Of a DNA stretch of 64,000 nucleotides, positions 35,050 through 44,007 are shown in pieces (the stretch's first letter is position 1; each line of letters opens with the position of its first letter). Below the pieces are notes generated by a model. It did no database searches. It was not told the DNA's origin and was given only the letters and a program-made list of their open reading frames with translations. This stretch comes from Amycolatopsis nalaikhensis (GTDB taxonomy: Bacteria > Actinomycetota > Actinomycetes > Mycobacteriales > Pseudonocardiaceae): the NCBI RefSeq assembly GCF_030264295.1, contig NZ_CP127173.1, forward strand, positions 689,501 through 753,500. The letters are read 5' to 3'. The translations under genes and the position numbers were made by a program.

Positions 35050-36078
35050 TCAGTGCCCGATGTGGATGTCGTTGTTCGACGCGATGTCACCGATGTGCAG
35101 GTTGCCCAGCGCGTTGTGGCTGACGTCCGCGACGTCGGAGACCACGTCGTGCACGGCCGAGCCGTTGCCGCTGGCGAGCTCGCCGACCTGGCCGACCGCG
35201 TTGTGGTCGACGTTGATGCCGGTGGCGTTCGACACGACGTTGGTGACCTCGCCGAGCGGGCCGTGACCGTGGCCACCGTGGTGCTCGCCACCCTCGGAGC
35301 GGGCGGAGGCGAGGTCGCCGGCGCCCTGGAGGATGCCGGTGAAGTCGCCCACGTGCGTCACGGAACCGGTGAGGTTCTCGACCGTGCCGGTCAGGTCGCC
35401 GACGTGCGAAGCGACCTCGCCGACCGGGCCGGCGGTCGCGCCCAGCACCTCGGTGCCGACGGTGTGGGCGGTGCCCACGCCACCGACGAGCGGCTGCTCG
35501 GCCAGCGTCGTCACCTGCGCGAGCTGGTTGGCGTCGGTCAGGTACGCCGGCGCCGCGGTCAGGTTCGACAGCGCGGCCGAGTCGAGGCCGTTCGCCAGGT
35601 CGCCACCGAGGAGCGCACCGGTCGCGTTGCCGGCCAGCGCGGTCACGTTGGCGGCGTTGGTGATGTCGTTCACGCCCGGCAGGGAGCCGACGCCCGGGAC
35701 GGCGGGCAGGTCGCCCACGGCCGGGAGCTCGCCGACGCCGAGGTCGCCGACACCCGGCAGCGCCGGGGTGGCCGGCAGGCCGAGGCCCGCGGTGAGGGCG
35801 GTGAGCTGGTCGATCGCGCCCTGGATCCCGGCCTGCGGGGCGTCGGTGCCCAGCGCGGACAGGTCGCCGGCCTGCGGCAGGCCGCCGACGGCCGGGAGGC
35901 TGTCGACCGGCACGTAGTCGAGCACCAGCGGGATGACCTCGTGCACGTCGGCGGCGCTGACGTCGCCGAGGCCGGCGGCCGCGAGGGCGCCCTGCGGGTC
36001 CGTCCCGAAGGCCGCGAGCGCGGTCGGGTCGTTGAGCAGGTTCAGGGCGAAGTCGTGCAAGGTCTGCACGGAGTCCAT
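35050..36078 (-). CDS. iniB: IniB N-terminal domain protein
   Basis: A 342-aa protein. The first 55 residues (DSVQTLHDFALNLLNDPTALAAF, DPQGALAAAGLGDVSAADVHEVIPLVLDYVPV) match the IniB N-terminal domain. The rest is low-complexity, Gly/Ala/Val/Asp-rich, with repeated VGDL, LPAVGDLP and HVGDLTGTV-type units, ending in a His-rich stretch (EHHGGHGHG). The mycobacterial gene is strongly induced by cell-wall inhibitors. The ATG follows GGAGAAA. It has no signal peptide and its molecular role is unknown. It is the first gene before the dynamin fusion and is divergent from the Hsp70-like/regulator pair. Confidence 0.88.
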   Translation of the reverse strand: MDSVQTLHDFALNLLNDPTALAAFGTDPQGALAAAGLGDVSAADVHEVIPLVLDYVPVDSLPAVGGLPQAGDLSALGTDAPQAGIQGAIDQLTALTAGLGLPATPALPGVGDLGVGELPAVGDLPAVPGVGSLPGVNDITNAANVTALAGNATGALLGGDLANGLDSAALSNLTAAPAYLTDANQLAQVTTLAEQPLVGGVGTAHTVGTEVLGATAGPVGEVASHVGDLTGTVENLTGSVTHVGDFTGILQGAGDLASARSEGGEHHGGHGHGPLGEVTNVVSNATGINVDHNAVGQVGELASGNGSAVHDVVSDVADVSHNALGNLHIGDIASNNDIHIGH

Positions 36079-36380
36079 GGGGGTTTCTCCTGGTCCGGTG
36101 GTTCGGGGGACAGCATCGGCCGCAGGGACCGGTGCTCCGTGATCAAGGTAGGGAGACCGTCCCCCAGCGCACATCGGGGATCACTCCGAGTCGCACTCCG
36201 ATCAGCCGATAGGGGATCGATATGTCATCGTTAGGGAGTTAGGGGCTCATCCGAGACGCGCTCAGTTGGGTTAAATCCCTCCAACCCCTTGCCTGACTAA
36301 CCCGTTTGGGTGAGGATGCCCCGAGCCCTAGGGGGATTTCGTTCCCCTGTTCGGCCCCACGAGGTGAGGAGGAAGCGCCG
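36079..36380. promoter_or_regulatory. Divergent promoter region of the ini-like locus
   Basis: This 302-bp gap holds no gene. It is relatively A/T-rich near 36205-36300, with GTTAGGGA/GTTAGGGG tandem motifs (about 36231-36244), ACCC-GTTT-GGGT (about 36300-36311) and AGGGG-N9-CCCCT (about 36331-36350). These are candidate sites for the IniR-like regulator and both promoters. No single operator stands out. Confidence 0.5.
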
Positions 36381-37511
36381 TTGCCCTACGTCCTCGGGAT
36401 CGATGTGGCACAGGGACGGACCCACGCCGCGACCTGCCGTCGACAGGGCCCCGGCTGGGGTGACCCGGAACCCCTCTGGCTGGGCGAGCGCTCCCCGGCC
36501 GCGGCGTCCGCGCTGTTCCTGGACGACGAGGGGTACCTGCTCACCGGCGACGCCGCCGCGCAGGCGGGCGCCCGGGTGCCGTCGCGGCTGCTCACCGGCT
36601 TCCACCGGCGGATCGGCGACGACGTCCCGATGCTCGTCGAAGGCGAGGCGTTCCCGCCCGAGACGCTCACCACCGTGCTCGTCGAAGGCATCGCCGAGCA
36701 CGCGGCGAACCTGTTCGGCGGACCCCCGCACCACCTGGTGCTGACCCACCCCGGCGATTGGGGCGCCTACCGCCGCGACGTGCTGCGGCGCGCGCTCGCC
36801 GACGCCGGGTTCACCGCGGTCACGCTGGTCCCGGGCTCGGTCGCCGCACTCGGGGCGCACCTGCCCCAGCCCGGCCCGGGCGCGACGGCGGCCGGGGTGT
36901 GCGAGTTCGGCGCGGACGGCGTGAACGTGACACTGGCCACCGCGACCGGCGCGAGCGGCTGGCAGCCGGGCGCGAGCGCCGAAGGCGTCGCCCCCGCGGC
37001 GGCGCTCAGCACCCTCTTCGCCCTGGCGGGAGCGGCGTCGACGTCGCCTGCCGGGCTCGCCGGTGTCGTGTTCTGCGGCGACGTCCCCCCGCACGCGCTG
37101 CCGGCCCGCCCGCCGTGCCCGGTGTTCGCGGGACCGGTTCCGCCGGCGACCACCGCGCTCGGCGCGGCCGCCCTCGCGGCCCTGCGCGCGGACCACCGGG
37201 GCACCCCGCAGGAGCCCCCGCCGGTCGAGACCACCTTGCTGCCCAAGGTGGACACGCTCGGTGATCTCGGCGAGCGGCCACCCCGGCCGCCGGTCGACAT
37301 CACGCCGTTCGAACTGCCCGAGCGCAGCAGCCCGCTGAACCTGTTCCGGCGGCGGCGCCCCCTCGCCGCCGCGATCCTGGTGCTCGCCGCGGCCGTCTCG
37401 GCCGTGCTGATCACCGTCACCGCCCGCGAAGCCACCGCCGGCCCCGACCAGTCCCCCGCTCCGAGCCACTGCGCCCAGTCCGGCGCCCCCTCCGGTGAAG
37501 GTCACTGTTGA
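36381..37511 (+). CDS. Hsp70-like ATPase-domain protein with C-terminal membrane anchor
   Basis: A 376-aa protein starting at TTG behind GAGGAGG. Residues 1-270 have the actin/Hsp70 ATPase pattern: phosphate-1 YVLGIDVAQGRTHAATC, LVLTHPGDWGAYRRDVLRRALADAGF over residues 115-140, VPGSVAALGAH, and phosphate-2-like GVCEFGADGVNVTLA. A Pro-rich linker leads to one transmembrane helix (LAAAILVLAAAVSAVLITVTA, about 325-345) and a short outside tail with two Cys. There is no substrate-binding domain, so it is more likely a sensor or scaffold than a chaperone. Its stop overlaps the regulator start by 4 bp. Confidence 0.82.
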   Translation: MPYVLGIDVAQGRTHAATCRRQGPGWGDPEPLWLGERSPAAASALFLDDEGYLLTGDAAAQAGARVPSRLLTGFHRRIGDDVPMLVEGEAFPPETLTTVLVEGIAEHAANLFGGPPHHLVLTHPGDWGAYRRDVLRRALADAGFTAVTLVPGSVAALGAHLPQPGPGATAAGVCEFGADGVNVTLATATGASGWQPGASAEGVAPAAALSTLFALAGAASTSPAGLAGVVFCGDVPPHALPARPPCPVFAGPVPPATTALGAAALAALRADHRGTPQEPPPVETTLLPKVDTLGDLGERPPRPPVDITPFELPERSSPLNLFRRRRPLAAAILVLAAAVSAVLITVTAREATAGPDQSPAPSHCAQSGAPSGEGHC

Positions 37512-40196
37512 ACACACTGCTCACGCAGGTCTCCCCGCTCGTCCCCGTGCACCCGGCCGCCCGGCAGCTGCTCGACCAGGTCGCGGCCGCCCCGGCCACG
37601 CCGTTGCGGCTCGCCGTCGTCGCGCCCGGCGGGTACGGCAAGAGCGTGCTGCTCGCCGCGCTCGACCAGCGGTACCGGGAAGCCGGCATCGAGGCCCTGC
37701 TCGTCGACGACGCCGACCGGCTCGGCCCCGACCAGCTCGAGGAATTGCTCACCGGCGCGGACGGGCCGATCGTCGTCGCGCACCGGCCGGCGGCGGTGGC
37801 CCCGGGCTGGACGTTGCTGCAGCTCGGCCCGCTGGGCGTCGAGGACATCGCCCGGCTGATGACAACGGTGTCGGGAAAGCCGGCCGACCCCACCGCGGCG
37901 GCCGACCTGCACGCCCGCAGTGGCGGCGTGCCGAGGCTGGCCGAGCGCGCGCTGCGCGGGCGGCTGGAGGAGTTCCGCCCGGAGCTCGACGAGCTGGACG
38001 ACGACGTGCTCCGCTACTTGATAGCGGCCGAAGCGGGGGCGGGCCGCAATCTCGACCTGCTGTGCGCGCTGCTGGACCGAGGCCCGGACCAGCTGCCCAC
38101 GATCGTCGAGGGCGCCCGCGCAACGGGCCTGCTGGCCCCGGACGACACGCTCCTCCCCTTGGCGGCGGTGGCGGTCCGCGACTTCGGGCCACCCGCCCGT
38201 CGGCTCACGACGCTGCAGCGGCTGGTCGAGCTTCCAGCTGGCGAACGGCCTGCCGGTGCTGGACTTGGCCCAAGCGCTGCTCGGCACGGGAAGCTCGGGA
38301 ACATCGGCGGCGGCGGCGTTCGCAGCGGCGGCGGCCGAGGCATTGCCGACGGACGCCCGCCTGGCGACCAGGCTGTTCGAAGCGGCGGCCGAGGCGGGCG
38401 ACAGGTCAGCGGTGGTGACGGCGGGCTGGGCCCGAGCGGCGGCGTTGTCCGGCGACCTGGACACGGCACTGCGCCTGGGCGACGGAATGCTCGGCGCGGC
38501 GGACCCGGCAACCCGCGCGGTAGGCGCGGCGATCGCGGCGACCGTGCTGGCCCACCGGGGCGAGCTGGCGCGGAGTGCGGAGCTGTATCACTGGGCTTCG
38601 CGCAGTAGCGCCGCCGCGGGCAACGGTTGGGGTGCCGCGAACGCGCCGGGCAACGGTGGAGCGCCGGGCGGTGGCGGGGCGCCGGGCAGTGCCAGCGCGC
38701 CGGGCAACCTGTGGGCCGCCGCGGATGCGTCGGGAAGCGCAGCCTCGGCGAACCCTTCGACGGGCGGCACTGCATCGGCGAACCCTGCGGCGGGCACCTG
38801 GACGGGCGGCGCCGCTCCAGCCTCGGCAGGTACCTGGGCGGGCAGCGCTCCCGCGAACCTGGCGGGCGCCTGGGCGAGTAGCGCCGCTTCGGCGGGCACC
38901 TGGGCGGGCACTTGGGCGGGCGCCGATGCGTTCGCGGCGATCGCTCTGCTCGGCACCGGTGATCTCGACGGTGCCCGGCGGCTGCTCGACTCGCCCGCGC
39001 CCGGCGTCGCCCCGACGTTGTTCGCGGGCGCGGCCACCCGGATGGCCCGCGGCATCGCCGATTCCGTGTCCGGCTGCGCGACCGAGACGTTGTCCACCCT
39101 GCTCGGCGCGGCCGCGATGCTGGAGCCCGCGCTGGGCGGCACCCTGCTCCCGGACAGCCCGGCGGCGCTCGCCGGGCTCGCCGCCCTGCACACCGGCGAG
39201 CTGGCGCTGGCGGAGTCCGTGTTGACGCGCGCACTGGACGGCCGGATCGGTGGCGACCTCCTCGAAGCCCGCCACCGGCTGCTGCTCGGCTGGGTCGCGA
39301 TGACGGCCGGCGATCTCGCCGCGGCCGCGGAGCACCACGACGCCGTCGCCGGACAGCCACTCGAGGCCCGCGACGAGCTGTTCTTCGCGACGCTGGAACT
39401 CGGCCTCGCACGACGAGCCAGCGACCTGGTCGGCCTGCAGCGGTCGTGGAACCGCGCGTACCAGGCCTCGATGCGGCAGCAGACGGACCTGTTCACCCTG
39501 CTGCCGCTGGGCGAGCTGGCGATCGCGGCGGCCCGCACAGGAGCGTTCGCCAAACTCTCCGGCCAGCTCGAACGCGCCCACGGATTGCTCGCCCGGCTCG
39601 GCGAGCCTCCACTGTGGACGGTGTGGCTGGTCTGGCACGAGCTCCACGCGGCGATCACGCTGGAGGACGCGGACGCGGCGAAGGCCCACCTGGCGACGTT
39701 GATGACACACGCCCATTGCGGCCGCCACCCACGCGCACTCGCGACGGCGGCCCAGAGCTGGCTGGCCGTGCTGAGCGGCTCGTTCGACCCGGACACGATC
39801 TCCGCGGCCGCGGCCGAGCTGCACGACCTCGGCCTGCGCTGGGACGCGTCCCGGCTGGCCGGCCAAGCCGCGATCCGGACATCGGACCGCAAGGCGATGG
39901 TCCAGCTGCTGGAGGCGGCCCGCCAGTTCCAGGGCACGGCGGCCCGCCGCGACCCGGGCACCGCCGAGCCGGCGGCGGCCGGGACGGGCCTGGCGGCGCT
40001 GAGCGAGCGCGAGCTGGAGGTGGCCCGCCTGGTCGTCGAAGGGCTGACCTACAAGCAGGCCGGCAGCAAGCTGTTCATCTCGGGCAAGACGGTCGAGCAC
40101 CACATGGCCCGCATCCGCGGCAAGCTCGGTGCGGCCGACCGGCGGGAGCTGCTGGCCACGCTGCGGGAGCTGCTGTCCCGCCCGGACGCCCCGTAG
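37508..40196 (+). pseudogene. IniR-like large LuxR-family regulator, frameshifted
   Basis: An ATPase-regulator of LAL/MalT type. N-terminal P-loop VVAPGGYGKSVLLAAL (GK at residues 44-45), Walker B ALLVDDADRL, helical repeats, and a C-terminal LuxR helix-turn-helix (LSERELEVARLVVEGLTYKQA, GKTVEHHMARIRGKL). The frame changes at 38231: LVE is followed by one surplus C, then FQLANGLPVLDLAQALL continues to the stop. Without it the protein would be about 895 aa. Beside mycobacterial iniBAC lies the LuxR-type activator IniR, so the same role is likely here. Residues encoded at about 38620-38930 form a Gly/Ala/Thr/Trp low-complexity insert (GTWAG, APGNGGAPGG) unusual for the family. Confidence 0.8.
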
Positions 40197-40200
40197 CCGC

Positions 40201-40944
40201 TCAGTCCCGGCTGGGGCCGAACCGTTCGGTGCGGACCCGGTGCGGGTCGTGCCCGAGCGCGACGAGGATGTCCGCGACCGTCTCCACGAACCCCGTCGGC
40301 CCGCAGACGAAGCACGACGCGCCGAACTCCGCGGGCCACCCGGCGGTGTTGATCGTGGCGACGTCGATGCGCCGCGGAATCCCGGGGCGGCCTTCCGGCA
40401 GCTCCCGCGTGTAGACGTAGGTGACGTCCAAGCCCGCCACCGGCTTGCGCAGCTCCTCGGCGTAGTACAGCTCCGCCGGGGTGCGCAGCGAGTAGATCAG
40501 CTTGAACGGCGTCCGGACGCCCGCCGCCCGCCGGGCGCGGATCATCGCCATCAGCGGCACGATGCCCGAGCCACCGGCGACGAGCAGCACCGGCGCCGGG
40601 TCCGTCGGCCGCCAGACGAACCAGCCGCCCACCGGGCCCCGGATCTCGACGGGGTCCCCGATCGCGTACGGGCCCGTGAGGTGTTCGGAGACTTCCCCGC
40701 CGGCGACGCGCTGGACGGTGAGTTCGACCCGGTCGCCGTCGGCGGGCGCGGCGAGCGAGTAGCTGCGCTGCGCCCGGTAGCCATCAGCGGCGGTGAGCCG
40801 GACGTCGACGTGCTGGCCCGCCAGGTGCCCCGGCCAGCCGGGCAGGTCGAAGACGAGCGTGCGGGCCGTCGGGGTCTCGTCGCGGATGTCGGCCAGGCGG
40901 GCGACCCGCCAGGCTAGTCGCCCTGATACCGCTGTTCGCGCCAT
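40201..40944 (-). CDS. Ferredoxin-NADP reductase-type FAD oxidoreductase
   Basis: A 247-aa flavin reductase: FAD domain with QRSYSLAAPADG, VEIRGPVGGWFVW, then the NAD(P) domain VLLVAGGSGIVPLMAMIR, LIYSLRTPAELYYAEEL and ASCFVCGPTGFVETV. There is no iron-sulfur domain. It overlaps the molybdopterin protein by 31 bp and presumably passes electrons to or from it. Such pairs occur widely in actinobacteria, with unknown physiological substrate. Confidence 0.9.
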   Translation of the reverse strand: MARTAVSGRLAWRVARLADIRDETPTARTLVFDLPGWPGHLAGQHVDVRLTAADGYRAQRSYSLAAPADGDRVELTVQRVAGGEVSEHLTGPYAIGDPVEIRGPVGGWFVWRPTDPAPVLLVAGGSGIVPLMAMIRARRAAGVRTPFKLIYSLRTPAELYYAEELRKPVAGLDVTYVYTRELPEGRPGIPRRIDVATINTAGWPAEFGASCFVCGPTGFVETVADILVALGHDPHRVRTERFGPSRD

Positions 40945-41513
40945 GGATCCCCGTAGTCGTGGTAGCCGACGTTCTCCCAGAAGCCCGGCTCGTCCCGGGT
41001 CTTCAGTTCGAGTCCGCGAACCCACTTCGCGGACTTCCAGAAGTAGAGGTGCGGCACGAGCAGCCGCGCCGGCCCGCCGTGCTCGGGGGTGAGCGGCTTG
41101 CCGTCGTATTCGTAGGCGACCCAGGCCTGCCCGTCGAGCAGGTCGGCGAGCGGCAGGTTCGTGGTGTACCCGCCGTAGGCGTGCACCATGACGTAGTCGG
41201 CCTCGGTGGCGAGCCCGCCGACGAACGTGTCCACCGGGACGCCCCGCCACCGCGTGTCCAGTTTGGACCACTGGGTGACACAGTGGATGTCCACTGTGGG
41301 CTTCTCGCTGGGCAGGGCCATCAGGTCGGCCCAGCTCCAGGAGTGCTTCTCGCCGGTCTCCGTGGTGACGGTGAATTCCCACGTCTCCGTGCGCACGCGC
41401 GGGGTCGGGCCCGCGGAGAGAACGGGGAAGTCCTGCGCCAGGTACTGCCCGGGCGGCAGGCGCGGGTCGCCCCCGCGGGACCGGCCCTGGAAACCCGGCG
41501 TCACGACACCCAT
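40914..41513 (-). CDS. Molybdopterin-dependent oxidoreductase (sulfite-oxidase fold)
   Basis: A 199-aa protein of the YedY/SuoX molybdopterin fold. VDIHCVTQWSKLDTRWRGV carries the Cys that ligates molybdenum; VMVHAYGGYTTNLPLADLL, GGPARLLVPHLYFWKSAKWVRGLEL (residues 145-170) and the final GYHDYGDPW complete the pattern. No Tat signal and no dimerisation domain, so it is probably cytoplasmic. Its electron partner is the flavin reductase encoded with a 31-bp overlap. Confidence 0.9.
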   Translation of the reverse strand: MGVVTPGFQGRSRGGDPRLPPGQYLAQDFPVLSAGPTPRVRTETWEFTVTTETGEKHSWSWADLMALPSEKPTVDIHCVTQWSKLDTRWRGVPVDTFVGGLATEADYVMVHAYGGYTTNLPLADLLDGQAWVAYEYDGKPLTPEHGGPARLLVPHLYFWKSAKWVRGLELKTRDEPGFWENVGYHDYGDPWREQRYQGD

Positions 41514-41541
41514 GCGGCACTCCTCCCGGTCGCGGTCGAGC

Positions 41542-42150
41542 CTACGCCCGGACGTGCAGCCCGAGCGACGTGACGAGCACCGCAGCCTGTTCGGGTGACA
41601 CGATCGCCCCGGCCAGCTCGGCGTTCACCGGGTCGAGCGCAGAGAGGTCACTGCCCCGCAGGTCGGCCCGCGCCAGCTTGACGGCGTGCAGCACCGCGCC
41701 CGAGAGGTCGACGTCCGCGAACACGGCGTCGGCACAGTTCGCCCCGGCGAGGTCGGCTTCGCGCATCCGCACGCCGTGGAAGGCGACGGACCGCAGGTCG
41801 GCGCCCGCCAGCCCGGCGAAGGACCAGTCGCCCCCGGTGACCCGGAGCGGCCGCAGCTCGCACTCGCTGAACGAGGCGCCGACGAGCTTGCACCCGGTGA
41901 ACTCGGCGTCGAAGAAGTTGCACCGTTTGAAGGAGCACCCGGTGAAGGCCGAGTCCGTGTGCCGCGACGCGTTGAAGCGCACGTTGCCGAACACGCAGTC
42001 GGTGAAGGTCGAGTTCCGCGTGACGGCTTCGGAGAAGTCGACCTCGTGGAACTCACACCGCAGGTAGTGCCGTCCGGTGATCTCCTCCCCGTACCAGTCG
42101 TCACGGACGAACCGCTGCTCTTCGACGGGATCTTGCGTGGCATCGGACAC
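41542..42150 (-). CDS. Pentapeptide-repeat protein
   Basis: A 202-aa protein starting at GTG, built mostly of A(D/N)LxX-type pentapeptides from residue 25 to 180 (FHEVDFSEAVTRNSTFTDC, ADLRSVAFHGVRMREADL, ADLRGSDLSALDPVNAEL). It should fold as a right-handed quadrilateral beta-helix. Some relatives protect DNA gyrase from quinolones by mimicking DNA, but most have unknown roles. No topoisomerase gene is nearby. Confidence 0.88.
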   Translation of the reverse strand: MSDATQDPVEEQRFVRDDWYGEEITGRHYLRCEFHEVDFSEAVTRNSTFTDCVFGNVRFNASRHTDSAFTGCSFKRCNFFDAEFTGCKLVGASFSECELRPLRVTGGDWSFAGLAGADLRSVAFHGVRMREADLAGANCADAVFADVDLSGAVLHAVKLARADLRGSDLSALDPVNAELAGAIVSPEQAAVLVTSLGLHVRA

Positions 42151-42194
42151 CCGGCCAGGCTAGCGGCAAGTTCCCGACCCCGGAGGGCCAGCGC

Positions 42195-43088
42195 ATGCTC
42201 GACGCCGAAGACGTCCGCAAGGCCGTACCGATGACGGCCGCCGTCAACGCGGTGCGCGAGGCATTTCTCGAGTTGGGCCATTTCGAGGTGCCCCAACGGT
42301 TGTCCTTCGGCGGCGGCACGACATTGGTGATGAGCGCCTGTCACACGCCGACATCCACGACGGTGGTGAAGACGCTCAACCTGGCCCCCGGCCGGACGCC
42401 GATGATCCTGGGGACGCTCGTGTGGAACACCGCCGAGGGGCAGGTGGTGGCTGACGCCGTCGAGGTGACCACTCTGCGCACTGGAGCTGCTTCGGGTGTG
42501 GCGACTGATCTCCTGGCCCCGCCGTCCGCCTCGCGGCTCGCCTTGCTGGGTACCGGTGCGCAGGCCGCCGATCAGGTGCGTGCCGTGGCTGCCGTTCGGC
42601 CGGTGCGTAGCTTGGCGGTGTTCGGGCGCGATCGGGCTCGTGCCTCCGCTTTCGCCTCGCGGATTCGGCTTGAGTTTCCCGGGGTGGACGTTGTGGTGGC
42701 TCCCTCCGCCGCGGATGCCGTGGCTGATGCCGAGGTCGTTTGCTGTGCTACCTCGTCGAGTACTCCTCTCTTCGACGTGGATGCGTTGCCTGAGCGGGTT
42801 CATGTCAACGCGATCGGGTCTTATCTGCCCTCCATGCGGGAGCTTCCCGCGGAGTTGCTCGCCAGCGCGGGGTGTTTGGTGGTGGATCAGGTGAGCGCCG
42901 TGCTCGAGGAAGCCGGTGAGGTGATCCATGCCGTGGAGAACGGGTTGGTGGCGCGGGACTCGCTCATCGAGCTTGGGGATGCGTTGCGGAAACCTCCTGT
43001 CGTGAGTGGGCGGACGGTGTTCAAGTCGGTGGGGCTCGCCGTGCAGGACTGGGCTGTCGCCCGGTTACTCGGCGAGGCCCGTGTCTAG
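42195..43088 (+). CDS. Ornithine cyclodeaminase / mu-crystallin family protein
   Basis: A 297-aa NAD(P)-binding enzyme. MTAAVNAVREAFLELG and VVKTLNLAPGRTPMILGTLV begin the substrate domain, with TLRTGAASGVATDLLAPP as the active-site stretch. The Rossmann domain is LALLGTGAQAADQVRAVAAV, followed by VVCCATSSSTPLF and HVNAIGSYLPSMRELP. Family members are ornithine cyclodeaminase, alanine dehydrogenase or ketimine reductase; the activity here is not settled. Confidence 0.9.
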   Translation: MLDAEDVRKAVPMTAAVNAVREAFLELGHFEVPQRLSFGGGTTLVMSACHTPTSTTVVKTLNLAPGRTPMILGTLVWNTAEGQVVADAVEVTTLRTGAASGVATDLLAPPSASRLALLGTGAQAADQVRAVAAVRPVRSLAVFGRDRARASAFASRIRLEFPGVDVVVAPSAADAVADAEVVCCATSSSTPLFDVDALPERVHVNAIGSYLPSMRELPAELLASAGCLVVDQVSAVLEEAGEVIHAVENGLVARDSLIELGDALRKPPVVSGRTVFKSVGLAVQDWAVARLLGEARV

Positions 43089-43109
43089 GCGACGGTCGGG
43101 GTTGCGGTG

Positions 43110-43460
43110 CGGACTGCCAGCCGCTGCACGTAATGCGCGGCCGACCGGGGTGCAGGCGCGCGCGGTCTGCGGGGGCGCGGTGCGCTGGCCGCAGGCGGCC
43201 GACCGCCGCACGTGGCGCTCGGGCCGCGCGGTCCGCGGGCGCGGAGCGCTGGGCGGCCAACCGCCGTACATCGCGGGCGCCACGCGGCGCGGTCCGCGAT
43301 GCGCTGGCGCGGTGTGCTGGGCGCGGGCGGCAACTGCCGCACATGGCGCGCGGCACGCGGCACCCGGTACGCGTGCGCGAGGCGCGGGCGGCCAACCGCC
43401 GCGCGTGGCGCGCCGCGCCGCCTCCGGCCGCGGAGCGCACACCTCCGCATCGGCGCCCGC
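43110..43460. repeat. GC-extreme degenerate repeat region, no credible gene
   Basis: Between the cyclodeaminase stop and 43658 no frame looks coding. The core GGCGG-CCAA-CCGCC (small hairpin) recurs at 43194-43207 (with CCGA), 43252-43265, 43326-43338 (one base shorter) and 43387-43400. Each copy is followed by CGYRY-type GCGCACGTGGCGCG-like sequence, at spacings of 58, 74 and 61 bp. It reads as a decayed tandem array or structured RNA. Bases 43460-43658 show nothing recognisable. Confidence 0.55.
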
Positions 43461-43658
43461 CCACCCCGGCCGCCTTCCGCCCGGCCGTCAGCCGCACGCG
43501 AGCGGTAGAGGCGAGCCCCGCCAAACTGGCGCCCAAGTGCGAGCGACAGCTCACTGAGCGTTCCGATCCCGGCGTCGGAGAGCAACGGAAGCGGCCGAAC
43601 GGCGCAATCTGAGGCTTGGCGCGTTTGATCGGTCACCCGATCCGGGAATTTTCTGGAC

Positions 43659-43949
43659 ATGTCTCCTTGGCGAACCACCACCAGACGGAACACGGCCGTG
43701 CGGGTCATCACGGCGATCGGCGCGATCTTCGCGGGGATCGAAGTGCTCTACATGATCATGGTGCTTGCCGGTGCCAACGCCGGGAACGCCTTCTTCGTTT
43801 TCATCAAGTCACTGGCGGTTCCTCTCGCCTTGTTCTTCCCGGGCCTGTTCCCGGTGGACAACCCGAGCCTGGCCGTGATTCTCGACTTCGGCCTGGCCGC
43901 GGTGTTCTGGCTGGTCATCACCGGCATCATCGCCCGCTTCGCGGGTTGA
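43659..43949 (+). CDS. Small membrane protein
   Basis: A 96-aa protein with a basic N-terminus (TTRRNT) and three hydrophobic helices (VITAIGAIFAGIEVLYMIMVLAG, FFVFIKSLAVPLALFFPGLF, LAVILDFGLAAVFWLVITGII), the YggT-like size class. No family is recognised with confidence. Codon use is normal for the window and there is a weak ribosome site (GGGAA, 15 bp upstream). Function unknown. Confidence 0.7.
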   Translation: MSPWRTTTRRNTAVRVITAIGAIFAGIEVLYMIMVLAGANAGNAFFVFIKSLAVPLALFFPGLFPVDNPSLAVILDFGLAAVFWLVITGIIARFAG

Positions 43950-44007
43950 TGACCCGCGGGACCACCCGCCGTCGCCGCCTTCAGTGTTCTTCGGCGACAC
44001 TGGACGG

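Noticed and set aside
31634-35266. A 1210-codon open frame on the plus strand opposite the dynamin-like gene
   Set aside because: Same composition artefact; the minus strand carries P-loops, family motifs and a proper start.
38225-38240. Programmed ribosomal frameshifting in the regulator
   Set aside because: No slippery heptamer or following pseudoknot is visible; mutation or sequence error is simpler.
43085-43711. Several 90-200 codon frames in both strands of the GC-rich gap
   Set aside because: All are Arg/Ala/Pro-rich and arise from the repeat; none has a ribosome site or known motif.
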